DNA of 64,000 bases from Cryptomeria japonica. Its lineage: Eukaryota; Streptophyta; Pinopsida; Cupressales; Cupressaceae. Under the pieces are notes generated by a model. It saw nothing but the letters and a program-made list of their open reading frames with translations. It was not told the origin of the DNA and searched no databases. Position numbers and translations under genes: made by a program. The stretch spans positions 396,698,439 to 396,762,438 of the forward strand of contig NC_081406.1 of assembly GCF_030272615.1 (NCBI RefSeq), given 5' to 3'. This document shows, piece by piece, positions 34,419 to 46,700 of this stretch (positions are counted from its first letter, which is position 1; every line of letters starts with the position of its first letter).

Positions 34419-34431
34419 TGATATCAGAGCC
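34419..34431 (+). other. Primer-binding site, family 1
   Basis: TGATATCAGAGCC, one base off the plant initiator-methionine tRNA complement, two bases after the LTR end. Confidence 0.85.
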
Positions 34432-34490
34432 TTGTGCCTCAGAGGAAGTTTAAGAGCTTGAGGAAGATCCTAAAATTAGAATCATTCATT

Positions 34491-35605
34491 ATGGCTTTAG
34501 AGAAGCATCTTGAGATGGCACTTGAAGATTATGATGCTGAAAGGTTGAAGAACTTAAAGCTACAAGATGAATTGAATTATGCTAAGGAATTCATTCTTGT
34601 CCTAAAAGAGAGGCTATCATTTGTTCAAGCTAGGAGGAAAGAACTTTTGCAAAATCAGGATGATGAAGAGAAAAATGCACTTAAGGAACAATGTCAGAAA
34701 TTGAGTTAGGAGAACATGGTTATGAAGAATGAAATGCAAGTTATAACTATGAGGATGTCTAAGGAGATTGAGGACAAAAATAAAAAGGAAGAAAATCTTG
34801 CGGTATCCTTGAAAAACAAATTTGAAGAATGTGGTAGGTTGGTTCGTGAAAATGATATGCTAAGAATTGATTTGGTACAATCCTAAAGTAATGAGCAAGA
34901 GCTTGAGAGACAAATGATAATACTAAGAGAAGATTTAACTACTGCAAGTGAGTACAAAGAAAAATTCAAGATCAACTCAACACAATTTGATGAGTTATTG
35001 AAGAGATAGAGGCAGATTGGAGATTCCAGTGGACCTGGATTTGAGCAAGGATAGAGTTCCGATACTGCTAATGAAGATCAAAACCATAAGGCACTGGTAA
35101 GACAATTCAATTCTTATAAATTCAATGGTAGATGTTTTGTTTGCAATAGATTTGGTCACATGGCTAGGCAATGTAGAAACAGAGCAAATCGGAACCCTGA
35201 TTCTACTCCCGGTAAATGTTCTAAATGCAATAAAAGTGGTCATAAGATAGAAGATTGCATAATGAATGTTAAATGCTATGCTTGTGGAAAATTTGGACAC
35301 ATGGCTAATCAGTGCAGGTCAAGCAATTTCACCAGTTTTAGCAAAGCAATTTAAAAGAACAATGTTACGTGTTATGCATGTAATGAAATTGGACATATTG
35401 CTAAGTTCTGTAGAAGTAGAAATCCACCAGTTAGTAATGGAGGATCAAATGAAAAAGGAAAAGAGAAGGTTAGTGAAATCTGACAAGATCATACTCAGAG
35501 ATGGGTTAGGAAGACTGAAGAAAAAACATCAGATGGGAATGTCCCAGTTACATATTCGACAGAAAAGGCTGCTCCTGCATTGATAGTGAGCTCATATGGT
35601 AACTA
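34491..35605 (+). pseudogene. ORF1 of family 1: coiled-coil protein with four zinc knuckles
   Basis: The start is taken at the ATG at 34491 (MALEKHLEMALEDY). The N-terminal 180 residues are Lys/Glu/Leu-rich with long coiled-coil character. Four CCHC knuckles (C-x2-C-x4-H-x4-C) follow: CFVCNRFGHMARQC (35133-35174), CSKCNKSGHKIEDC (35217-35258), CYACGKFGHMANQC (35274-35315) and CYACNEIGHIAKFC (35370-35411). This is a Gag-like RNA-binding design, but the usual copia or gypsy capsid sequence is not visible. Stops at 34707, about 34885, 35008 and 35352 break it. The homologue in family 2 is at 48760-49899 on the minus strand. Confidence 0.8.
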
Positions 35606-35979
35606 AGGCAAATGCCTTAGGGGTAGGCAAAATTCATGAAGATGCTGCATATGCCCTGGGAAGAGGTTCTAGAAGATGTTCCAGATATTGGAGAGGATTA
35701 TCCAGCATGGATATGTTCTGAGAGAAATCCAGTATCTTTCACCGACAATCATTTATGTCAATGGATGATTACGGTTTTTATCGAAGGATAAAAGGTTGAA
35801 TACACTTCATTGTTAATCACCCTGCATTCAGAGCGATTTCAGAGCGATTCAGAGCAACTAAGTGCGATCAAAGGCTATTTAGAGGCAATCGGATTTCTTC
35901 TTGAGCGATTTCACCGACGTTTGGAAGAATTTGCTGGAGGTTTTCACTGAGAGAAAACAAGAGGTATTTTTCTTTAAAC

Positions 35980-38900
35980 ATGGAAGCAAGATCATCTTTT
36001 ATTCCCTTTTTTGTTGCAAACTCAACTGTAGTGGAGGTCAAGGACCGCCCCAGGCCAATTTTCAAGAGGTATCCACATGTGGCTACCTAGGAAGATTCTG
36101 TTGTAGCATTTTCTCGCATTCTGGAGGGAGTTGTGTATGTAGAGGATGTTAGGGCATACATTCACTGTCATATAGAGGACTTAGGAACTTCATAGATCAA
36201 GGGAATGTTTATGAGTGAGCTAATGAGAGAATATGGAAAGATCAAACCGACATATAAACATATTGAAGAACTAGGGATACAGACATTATGGATATTCCGA
36301 AGTTTGAGGATGAAATAATCAGATATGTACTTAGCAGAGTACATGGGGAATTCATATGGCTGGATAGACCTTACAAAATCACTAAGGAAGCCATCCAGAC
36401 AATTACTGGTTTGTCATCGGTAGGACAACATCCAGATAAGAATTTTTTAGACGACTTCGTGAGGAAGATCACTGGTGCTATATCTGACAAGAGATCCATG
36501 AAAGTGAGCACGATCACCGACACCCACATCAAATTTTCTAGCATGATTATCGGATATAAGGTAACTTAGTCAAACCGACTGAATTCTTTTTCTAGTTCAT
36601 GCATTTTGGCTACATATAAAATAATGGGAGACAATGCAAAGTTAGATATTTGCGGTTGGATGCTTGATGAGTTGTTAATCAACTTAGGAAAGATTAAGGG
36701 AGAGAAAAAGGGCACTTTACAGTATGGGAACTTTTTAGTCTGCTTGATGCTATATTTTTTGAATGATACACCCAGTTCTGGTAGGAAAAAATGGGCTTTT
36801 GACATTCCGGTAGGAAGACAATTGAAATAGTCAATTGTTGCATTAGGAAGTCAAAGAGATGATAAGATATGGGGTTATTTCAAGGCATTTCAAAAATCTA
36901 TGAGGTCTAGGGTAAGGGTAACTGAGCATATAGTAGAGAAATACTCTACCGACATATGTTTCATGGTAAAGAAGGATGAGACTCTCATGGAAGTAGTTAA
37001 GCCACAAAAGATTTGGATTGAGGAAATGGGCTATGAGGTAGATGCTCAGATTCTTGATGCCTATGCAAAAATGCTAATTGTTGCACCAATAGATGAGGCA
37101 GAGAAACCCTGTGGTACTACACAACAGAAGACTCTAGAGGTTGAAATAGAGTTCAACCAGAATAAAAGGGAGAAGCAGGAAGGAAAAGCAAGTAAGATTG
37201 TGCAGAAGGTCTCAAAGGAGATCAAGGCACTAATTGATGCTGTCCCAGAGAAAGGTAGAAAGAGGAAGGATCCGAAAGTTCATATTGAACCTGTTACTGC
37301 AGATTCTGAATCAGAGGATAACACATATTTAGCATTTAAGAGGGTTGTTAGGAAGAAAACGGAGGAAACAAAGGTGGAAGCAAAGAAGCAACTAGTTAAG
37401 AAGGTCACAATCAAGCTACTGGAACAAAAGCAAGAACCTAAGGCTACACCTACAATTGCATCTAGTACTGTGAAGAGGAAGAGGAAGGATGACACTGATT
37501 TTGGTAAGGTTACACTTAAAACTTGTGCATAAATTGTAGATGAAATCACTAAATATGGCATGTTGAATAATGTTAAATTTTTATTATGAAAACTTAGAGG
37601 ATGATGAACAGAGAGAGGTAGAAGAAGAAGTCCTACTATACTTGGACATCTATAAGAAAGCCTTAATAGAGATAGAAAATCAAATACTGGCTGAGTTATA
37701 TAACATATTAGATGCTAGAAGATTATCTTCTATGCAAGAGGATAAACATATTAAAATGCAAGAACTACTAGCTATATGTGTTACTATAGCTCTAGATGAA
37801 ATGGAAAAGATAATTGAGGCGACAGATAGAAAAGATTTTAATAGCAAACATAGAATAACTAGTCTGATGCTAGGGAGAGTAAATGAAGTAATAAAGGGAA
37901 CTCAGAAGCAATGGATTAAATTTTTGGGAGAACATAGAGGATTCTTTACTTCACCGTAGACCAAGACAAATATTGTAGACACCCTAATTGAAGGAAAAGG
38001 AAAAAGGATTATGGGTACTTCACCATCAATTTTAAAAAAATATCAAGATAGTGGAAATTGAGCCACCAATAAATAAAGATGTACAAACAAATACAGAGAC
38101 ACCGGCCAATACAGAGAATGTTGTACAAGATAATAACATTGAGGACAATGGTCCTCCGGATACTAATGTACAGGTTGAGGATACTGTTCCTGCAGAGGAA
38201 CCAACAGTTACATAGACTGCACCAAGTGGCAAAGCCACCGGTGCAAGTGAGAAGATTATAAAGGATAAAACATCAGAGGAGAAAACAAGGGAATTCGACA
38301 GGGAACTAGTTGTTGGCCCATCATTATTGACAATTGACACTTCTTAGGTAGAAAAGAAAAACATCACAGAGGTGAGTCCTACTGAACTAATGATGATGGC
38401 TGCTCAGAAATTAATGAGGGAGGGAACTACAGACAAGGGGATTATAGATCAATCAATCACTGTTCTACACCGATTGGTCCCAGAGTGTAAGATTGAAAAT
38501 GAAGCGAGCCCTTCCGACAAGCTTAAGGTAATCACTGAGCACATTTCAAAAGACTTTCAATCCTTACAACAAATCTCTAACCGACAAGCATTAGAAATAT
38601 TTTCTCAGGCTAAGAGAGCTGCTTTTGATCAGTGAGACAGAGAAGAAAAAGATTGAGGAGAAGCTAATTCTAATAGAAAATTATTTGAAACAATATACAA
38701 ATATATATAGGGTATGTTGCAATACTGAAATACTTACGTCAAATATAGATAAAAAGATAAAAGAGATTCAGGAGAAAATTGCTAGTATTGATAACTCTTT
38801 TGAAGGATTAATTTCATTGACTACATCAATTGATGGTCAAATTTTGACTTTGGAGAATCAAATTTATGCTCTTGAGAAGGAAAGAGATAAAATAATTTGA
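35980..38900 (+). pseudogene. ORF2 of family 1: large protein of unknown function
   Basis: Starting at the ATG at 35980 (MEARSSFIPFFVANS), the reading covers about 970 residues in pieces: 35980-36287, 36288-36569, 36606-36830, 36840-37530, 37570-37960 and 38372-38900. The N-terminal half is mixed and probably globular (KITKEAIQTITGLSSV, ICGWMLDELLINLGKI, IWIEEMGYEVDAQILDAYAK). The middle is Lys/Glu-rich and disordered with nuclear-signal-like KRKRKDD. The C-terminal third is coiled coil. The same order occurs in family 2. No polymerase, nuclease or protease motif is seen. It does not match anything I can name; a plant-mobile-domain-like protein is one possibility. Confidence 0.7.
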
Positions 38901-39404
38901 AGAGCCAGAATTCTGAGAGGCTTGGTGATTCCAAGATTGGATTCACTCTGTGTACATAAGAAATAATGCATGGATATGGTGGGAAAGCCCACACCGACAG
39001 AGGTAAATAAAAAAATAGTCTTTCGCACATTTGTTGAGTGGACTTGTATCTATTTCTGGCACATTCAAAACTGGTTGGGATACTTATGTGGAGTTGCTGG
39101 AGAAGGCTTATCCGGAAATTTTGAAGTTGGTCAAGCTCCGGTAAGACATTTTTGGAGGTATTCATTGTACAACTCTTATTCTTTGACATTTTTTTTGGGC
39201 ATTGATGTCAAAGGGGGAGTATTATGGATGTGAAAAAGAATAAAGGGTTGCATACATTAGAGGGAGTTACAAAATTTTGGAGTTTTTGGAGATATGGAGT
39301 ATTTTGCATATTCAGCTCGGGGGGAGCATGGCAGGATGCAACCGACAGATGAAATCTTGACCATTTTTCATATGAGTGTTGCCATCAATGCCAAAGGGGG
39401 AGAT
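38901..39404 (+). other. 3' untranslated part of family 1 with two polypurine tracts
   Basis: AAAGGGGGAG occurs at 39210-39219 and AAAGGGGGAGA at 39393-39403, both preceded by an ATTGATGTCA or CAATGCC word. The second abuts the 3' LTR. Family 2 has the same pair. Confidence 0.75.
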
Positions 39405-40353
39405 TATTGGCAATTGACACTCTATTGGTTGGTTTCTCTATGTTGTCATTGATGACAACATGATTTTGTGTTCTGGCTTCATATGGTTTACCGACAAGTA
39501 CTTTACAAATTCTACATCAGCACTGGCACTGGTAGGTCAGAAGGATTTCTTTGGTCACCATCAATGCAGGCCGACATGGTATAGAAAAGGTTATCTATAT
39601 TGGAGGCTGACATATCTTGGATCCGACATTGACAATTTGTTTTAATGTTTATACATTTGTGATTTCTGGCCGACATGTAATCTGATATTGTATATATCTT
39701 TGTAAGCCGACATGTAATCTGATATTGTATATAACTTTGTAAGCTGACATAAGGCATAAATTTGTATAGGGTATATAGGTCAGTTTGATTAGATCATTTT
39801 GATAGAATATATGGATGTAATGGAATGGATGTGAAAATGTAATTACTCAGAGAGATTATGTATGTGAGGAATTTATTGTAAGGGTTATTCTGGTAAAGGG
39901 TTTAGGCTTTCAGACCTGAACAAACAAAGCTTAAACCAGAATTGTATTCTGGCATAGAAGATGCTATCTTAGCAGTTCACACTTCTCTGGATTGTTGTCT
40001 CAAATTTTATGTAGTTAGTGAGGCTCCTATTGTGATTGAGCAGTGTGCTCTAGGCTGTAAGCCTTCCTGCAAGTGCAAGCCTATCATTTATTGTAATATC
40101 TCTTCATATGGCCAGTGGATTGATATTGTGGGTCACGAATCCCATTGTGGTTTTTCCTCATTGAGGTTTTCCACGTATAAATATGTGTGTTATGGTTCTC
40201 ATTTATGTGTTTGGCTTATTGGTTTCTTTACTTATTTCAATTTTGTTTATACCAGTATACCGGTTGGTGTATGCATCTTTTGTTAAAGCTAAAATCTACT
40301 AGTCTAGTATAACACTGGTTCACCCCCCCTCTCAATGTTATTGGTTTCCAACA
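39405..40353 (+). repeat. 3' LTR, family 1
   Basis: It starts TATTGGCAATTGACAC (the usual TG changed to TA) and ends TTTCCAACA. Length 949 bp, 36 bp longer than the 5' LTR because of a tandem duplication at about 39668-39740 (words GCCGACATGTAATCTGATATT twice). By eye the first 240 bases match the 5' LTR at about nine in ten positions. Confidence 0.92.
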
Positions 40354-40359
40354 ATATTT

Positions 40360-41203
40360 GAATTTGTTTCCCTAGATCAAGGTACCCATCTAATTTTTAT
40401 CCCATAAATATAAACATATTTCAATTATAGGCTTCTTTTATTTTCAGTCGTAGGAGTAGGTGTAGGAGAGGTTTTAATCCAACTTCATATTTATCACCTT
40501 ATACGAGTGAGGGATAGAACAAAGGAAGACAAAGTGAATCAAAATTATAATATGCTTGAACATATTAAAGGTACACCCACCTCAGTATAGAAAAACCAGA
40601 AGTGCAGGAGTAATTGATCCTTTCATGGATTGATTCTCTTTCGTTGGCCAAATCTAGTGTTGAATTTGATCATAAAGATTGACATACTTTTAGGGTTTGA
40701 CAACCTACAATTTTGAGAACCAACATACCCTTGTGTGATAGTGAATTGTGTTGTGAGGTTATACATACCCTTATGAGGGAAATCCTTATGTGAACAATTG
40801 TTACTCACCCTTGTATATGCAAATTGTAAAGTACTTTTGTGTTATGTGATTATACGTATCCTCATTAGGCCCTATTATGGTAATAATGTTTTTATTGTGA
40901 CCCTCCTAGTGTATATGAGTAAATTACTATGGTAATGAAACCATGGTGTACCTTGGAGTGGCCTTGTGTTGTGATACGTGAGTAAAGTGGATCTCGTGTA
41001 ATGAATCCTTGCGATTGTAATTACCTTGTGAATGTGACTTGATAAGTGAAGTTGATCTATGTATTAATGTATTGTCCTGTGAACATGGCATTATATTCTC
41101 CTAAATATATTTTCTTACACAAAGAAACAAACTATATAAGTTTTCTTGTCTAAGAAAGGAAATTGCATTGCATTAAAATAGTAAATGGTTGCATTAAGTA
41201 TAA
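40360..41203. other. No gene recognised
   Basis: AT-rich stretch between the two complete elements. Words of the type ATACCCTTGTG/ATACCCTTATG recur near 40730-40860, suggesting a decayed minisatellite. Confidence 0.45.
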
Positions 41204-41208
41204 ATTAT

Positions 41209-42335
41209 TATTGCAATCAAGGAGCACTGAGGGGGGGGGTGAAACCGTGTTTTGCAATTTTTAACCTTATTAACTTGTTCTTTTAGCCACTGAATGTAGA
41301 TGAAAAAAATAAAGATGCTGAAACACAAAGTAATCAACAACAACATCATAACACCATGATTTATCCGTGGAAAAACCGGTTAAGGGAAAAAATACGGTGG
41401 GGATGAGACCCACAATATGAATATACTCTGTTAGAAGTATAAAAATATTACATTGCAAATGCATATGCATTTAGGCACACTTCCTAGATCTCACTGCTCA
41501 AAAGAAAGAAGGAAAACAACCCTGGAAGGCTCACTACCTTACAATATCTTTTACAAAAGATAATTGGAATGTCTGAACTAAAAAACATCATCTACAAATG
41601 CTGAGTAGAGTCTCGGTTAAGCACAAAATACTTATTCTCTCGCTACTTTGTTACATTGCTCTGTTCAACTTCTCTGCTTTAGTCCGAAGAATAAATTCTT
41701 CACTCGTGCATGTGAAACTGTGCATAATCGATCATAAACACTTTCCACACTTCCACCGATATCCAAAATGATCATATCCATCAGTCTTTTATATCCAGAA
41801 CATGAAACTAGGCCTTCTACATGTCGGCTTCAAGAACACTATCCAAATAATGAAACATGCATACATAGTCGGCTCACTCCAAACTCCAATGCACATGCGG
41901 ACCAAAAAGAATCATCCACATGCTTCTTATATGTCAGCTAAACATCCTCAAACACAAAATCAATCACAACAATTAGTCCAATTTTGCACAATGATTAACT
42001 ATTCAAAACATCCATACCACACTGTTCAACCCAAAAACTTGTACATCGGATCTTCTAATCACATGAAAAATCATCGTCGAAGGCTAAGATTTTGGAATAA
42101 GGTACTCCAGACATCTAACTATCTTCCAGTATCTCTGCAACACAAAATATTCAACCGAAATGAAATGCAAACCAAAATGCTACATTATGTCAGATACTAT
42201 TCTAACTCACCAGACTTAACCAAATCTTCATTTTGACTTCTAGTAGGATCATATCACACTCTATGGATAGGATCTCTAACTAGAGTTTCCATCAATGACA
42301 ACATCGCATTCTCTATACAATATCTCTTGCCAACA
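41209..42335 (-). repeat. 3' LTR, family 2
   Basis: On the minus strand it starts TGTTGGCAAGAG and ends CTTGATTGCAATA; 1127 bp. A run of nine G (plus 41231-41239) lies near its left end, and the GTGGG/CCCAC module is at 41397-41413. Confidence 0.9.
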
Positions 42336-42336
42336 A

Positions 42337-42347
42337 TCTTCCCCTTT
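42337..42347 (-). other. Polypurine tract, family 2
   Basis: Minus strand AAAGGGGAAGA directly precedes the 3' LTR. A second tract, AAAGGGGGAG, is at 42507-42498. Confidence 0.85.
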
Positions 42348-42578
42348 GGCATTGATGGGAACACTTGGTGAAAAATGACTAAGTGTCAGAATCAGTACTG
42401 ACATATGTACACTGCAAAAATCAAAATCTCAAAATTTCAAAATTTTAAAATTTCAAAACTCCCCTAAGATGAATACAACATTTTTCACTATTCTACACTC
42501 CCCCTTTGACATCATTGGAAAAGGTAGGGATCCAGATGCTAAAATTCAATCCAAAATTCTATATATAGACCAGATATA

Positions 42579-43699
42579 TGTTAGGAATCGGGAAGGACAA
42601 TGAGAGGGGGGGGGGGGGGGTGAATCGGTTGTCAATAAATTATAACCCAAAAAAAAATATTCCAACTTAAAACCTAGTGCTGGTAAAATAGATTAACAAT
42701 TATATTAATACCGGTATAACTTAATGCATGAAACAGAAAGAGAAACAACATCCACAACACATGACACAAAGATTTTGACGTGGAAACCCTGTAAGGGGAA
42801 AAACCATGATGGGAAACCTTACCCACAATCAGATGATACTACTGCTAATAGTAAGTGAATACAATAATGGGGTTTGCATATGAAGAAAGGCCAACCACCT
42901 AGAGCTCATTACTCAATCACAAAATAGGAGTCACACTGACTACACAGTTGGATGGTTAAATCCAATAACAATGTATTGATTCAATAAAGAATATTAAATG
43001 CTGGATTCAATACCGGTTTAAGTTCTGCGTATGAGGACCAAATACCTTCATAACCTTCCTTCAACCTCTAGATGATATCTGCATGATTTGCACAAGGATC
43101 TACTTATTCTCACTCTTCACAATGATCTTCAATATTCACACACACTCACAATGATCTTCAATAAGATCTTACAATTATTTATACAAAACCTAAGACCTCA
43201 TGATTAGGTCGGCTCCCTAAAGATATTACATTTAAATCAATCATAAAATAAGCCTTAGTGTAATACAATATGTCGACCTCAATACATTTACACATTATCC
43301 AATCAATAAACCATTTCCAAAATGTGTTGTGCTGATTTGGAACATGATATCTTGTACCGGTCCATAACCTAGACCTATCTGCCTGTTAAGGCAAATATGT
43401 GAACCCGATCAGACCAATAAGAAAAACACCAAATGCAAACATCCAATCCATGTCTTCGACATAACCAAATGATCTCCAGATGATAACAAGTCATCATCAA
43501 CTTCTTGAGCTGCCAGTGAAACATATACCGATGACTGTGCATAAGCTAACATCCATGTCGGGACCACAATGTGCTGGTTCAACAACAAACCAATATAACC
43601 AGAGTGCCAAATCAACAATGTAGACCTCCAGAAAGATAAGTGCTGACATCAATGACAAAACCAATGCAACACATGATGAAGTCATCCATAATACCAACA
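42579..43699 (-). repeat. Solo LTR inserted in family 2 element, with ATATA duplication
   Basis: On the minus strand TGTTGGTATTAT...GATTCCTAACA, 1121 bp. The five bases ATATA occur directly on both sides (42574-42578 and 43700-43704). A run of fifteen G (plus 42606-42620) lies near its left end. It lies between ORF2 and the 3' LTR of the host element. No internal sequence accompanies it, so it arose by recombination between two LTRs. Confidence 0.9.
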
Positions 43700-43722
43700 A
43701 TATATACACAGACTTTACTGCC

Positions 43723-46700
43723 TTACAAAAACTTGAAGATATCTGCAAAATTGTTCTTCAGTGAATCCAAATGGCTATCCCAGCCCTTCTTGAGGCACTC
43801 TAAAATAGATATAAGACCACTGAATAGGTAGGCTTGCATCTTTGCCGACTTAAGATCTGAAGGTTCACTGGCAGCCTGAGCATCCTGAGCATCTTTTAAG
43901 GCACTGAGAAATGTGTCAAACTTGGGAGTGATATGGCTCCAAAACTCACCAACTCTACCAATAATCATCTCCTTGTCATGGCTCAAACTTTTGATTTTGT
44001 CAAGCAAGGATATTACTCGATCTTTTTGAATGCTCACAAAAATTGACAGGGGATGAAATGACTGAGATATTCCAGCTAATTGCTTTTCATGCTCCTTGGA
44101 ATGCTTCTCAATATTCTCAGTGAGCTTAGACAATGATAGACATGATTTGTAAATGTTACCACCTTCAGACAATGCATCTTGAACACTCTTAATACGGGTA
44201 TCTAATGTAACTTTATCATCAACAATCATTCTTGTCAATGTTTGGAGCCTTTTAGTATTAAATTCACTACGAACCTTTACCTTAGCTGACTTCTCCAATG
44301 ACTCAAAATGAATGCTCACCAAATTGATCAAACTTTTCAACTAGCTAGAATGGGAATTAGATGTATCCTTTTGAAATGTAGGAACCATTTTCTCTGGAAT
44401 ACCAGATGCAAGACTTACAAGCTTACTATCCTCTATGTGAGGTTTTAAGGTCTCTTCTCTTGCCTTAGCCTATGCAAATGATGCTAGCTTTAGCTTCTAG
44501 GTCAGAGAGAGAATCAAATTTAATTGGACCTTGTGATAGTGTTGGATCATCCAAAATTTGCTTGTCTTTTTTAAGAAAATCCTTTACATCATCTGTAGTA
44601 TCTCTTGCTGCATCACTTTTATCTTCTGCATCCATTTATATCTTGACCTCTTCAAGTTCTATATTATCAACAACCAAAGATTGGTTCTCAATCGAGGGTG
44701 TTGTATCCATGGGCTGATTCAAAGGATTCTATGGATCCTCATCCTTATTATCATTACCCGTCTCATCTCCACCTTTATTCAAATCATCTTCTTTTTTAAC
44801 CTCTTCTAGGATAAGGGTAGCATCTACCATAACTTGTTCACATACTGCTTGCAATTCTGGAACAAAATGAGTATCTACTTTGGTCTACTCACTTTGAGCT
44901 TCTGGAATAGATGACTTAGCGGTATCATCATGGGCTTTCTCAAGAACAACTTCATTTTGGATTTTGAGAAAAACTGATATCAAGATCCTCTCTGTATCTT
45001 TCATGACTTATTTAGTCTACCTAATCATGAGCTTATTAACCCTCTTTTTGATTTGGAATTTCTTCTTGTCTTCTTTAATAATTCTATTAATTTCTTCCTT
45101 AGATATTACCGAACATATATTAACCAAGATAAGCTCTCTTAATCTTTCATCCTCAACTTGAGCACTTACTCTCCTCATTTCTAGGACATCATATAAGCTT
45201 TTAGGATTTTCTGACATTATCTCTACAAGAGCCCTATTTAATTTATTCAAATATTCTATAGTTGCTTCTTTCAATGACCTTTTACCAGCATCATTGAGCA
45301 ACTCATAATACTCAGAAAGTGGCTTGAGATTACCTTGTTCAGTGATGGCTTCCTTCACCTTTTTGATGGTCATACCGGATTGATCTGAATGAGTCTTTAG
45401 CTTCTTATTGGACTTCTCAATACTAGAGGGCTTCTCCTTGGTAACTTTAACAACTTTAGTCCGCTTTTTCTTTACTTCTTTCATAGCTTCATCTGAATCT
45501 GTCTCCTCATTATCCTTCATAATCACAAATCTTACTTTCTTCCTCTTTTCTTCACCACTAGATGACTTGACTTGAGATTTAGTTGTTCTTGTAGGCTTAT
45601 GAGGACTGGAGGAGGGTGCAAAGCTCCTTGATTGTCTAGGATTTGGAGCAGAGGCTTCCGATTTAGCTTTCTTCTCTTTAGCAAGATCCTCTACAGGTAG
45701 AATGTTCCTCTTTCTTGCTTCCCAAACTGCCTCCTTTGTGATCCCAATACTTTCTACATATGCTTATACTTCCTTCCTTACTTTTCTCAGAATTTTTGGC
45801 TTTTTGAATTGCTTGTGTAGCCTCAAGATCTTCTCAACATAGGTACAAAATCTCTCTTCCGTGGGATCCATCGATTTTATTAATGTGTTGAGCATATAGA
45901 TCCAATATTTTCTCATCAACCTCATACCCCATGGGCATGATCCAAAGAATCCTGGGTTCAAATGCTTCCATCAAACATTGGTTAGTGTCCACCATGAAGA
46001 AAATGGTGTCTTGATACTTCTCAAATATAGCCTTAGGGATCCTCTCCCTATCATGCATCTCACTCTGAAAGTTCTTGAAATAACCCCAGAGAGTGGCCTT
46101 AGTGTCACCAACATTGCATAGTAACTCTCAGATTTGTACTCCCACATGTCTATCATAAGCCCATTGGACTTGTCCAACTCCCAAAATTCATTAATGAAGT
46201 AGAAGAATAGACACACAATTAGAGTTTTGTAGTTGAATAGGTGTTTCTTGTCTTGCTTAATTTTTGCCAAATTCTTCATTATCTCACTTTAGAGAAATTC
46301 ACACAAGTCATATTTCTTATTCTCCTAGATCATCTCATAGGAAACATATATGGTTGTTTCGGATACAAAGTTCTCTCTTCTAGAGTAGTAAATCTTATAT
46401 CTAATCACCATTGAGGAAAATCTGACATCATACTCCAAAATTTCATTGGTTGTCATGGCTCTTTTATCGAACCTCGAACCGGTTGCGTCAGATGTGCTCT
46501 GGTTCTTTACCGACTTCAATGAGGGTAGCTCATTGGATGAAAACAACCCTATTACGATCGTAATAGCATTCTTGGTGATATTGAAAGGCTTGATTAACCA
46601 CATGAAATTGTCATTCATTCTGTTAAGAATGTATTGGACCCATTCTTGTTCATTGTGTTGGGTATTGTTGTTGCTAGGATATGTTGTTGTCATTGATGTC

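Larger units (their letters stand above)
33504..40353 (+). mobile_element. Complete LTR element without pol (non-autonomous), family 1
   Basis: LTRs at 33504-34416 and 39405-40353 bracket about 5 kb of internal sequence. The element has a PBS at 34419-34431 and polypurine tracts at 39210-39219 and 39393-39403. The flanks carry the same six bases, ATATTT (33498-33503 and 40354-40359). Two ORFs are present, a coiled-coil zinc-knuckle protein and a larger protein, but no RT, RNase H, integrase or protease motif in any frame. It must have moved with enzymes from another element. Stops in both ORFs show it is inactive. Confidence 0.88.

Noticed and set aside
41802-42236. 144-codon plus-strand frame
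   Set aside because: It lies wholly inside the 3' LTR of the family 2 element and antisense to it; the homologous 5' LTR does not keep it open.
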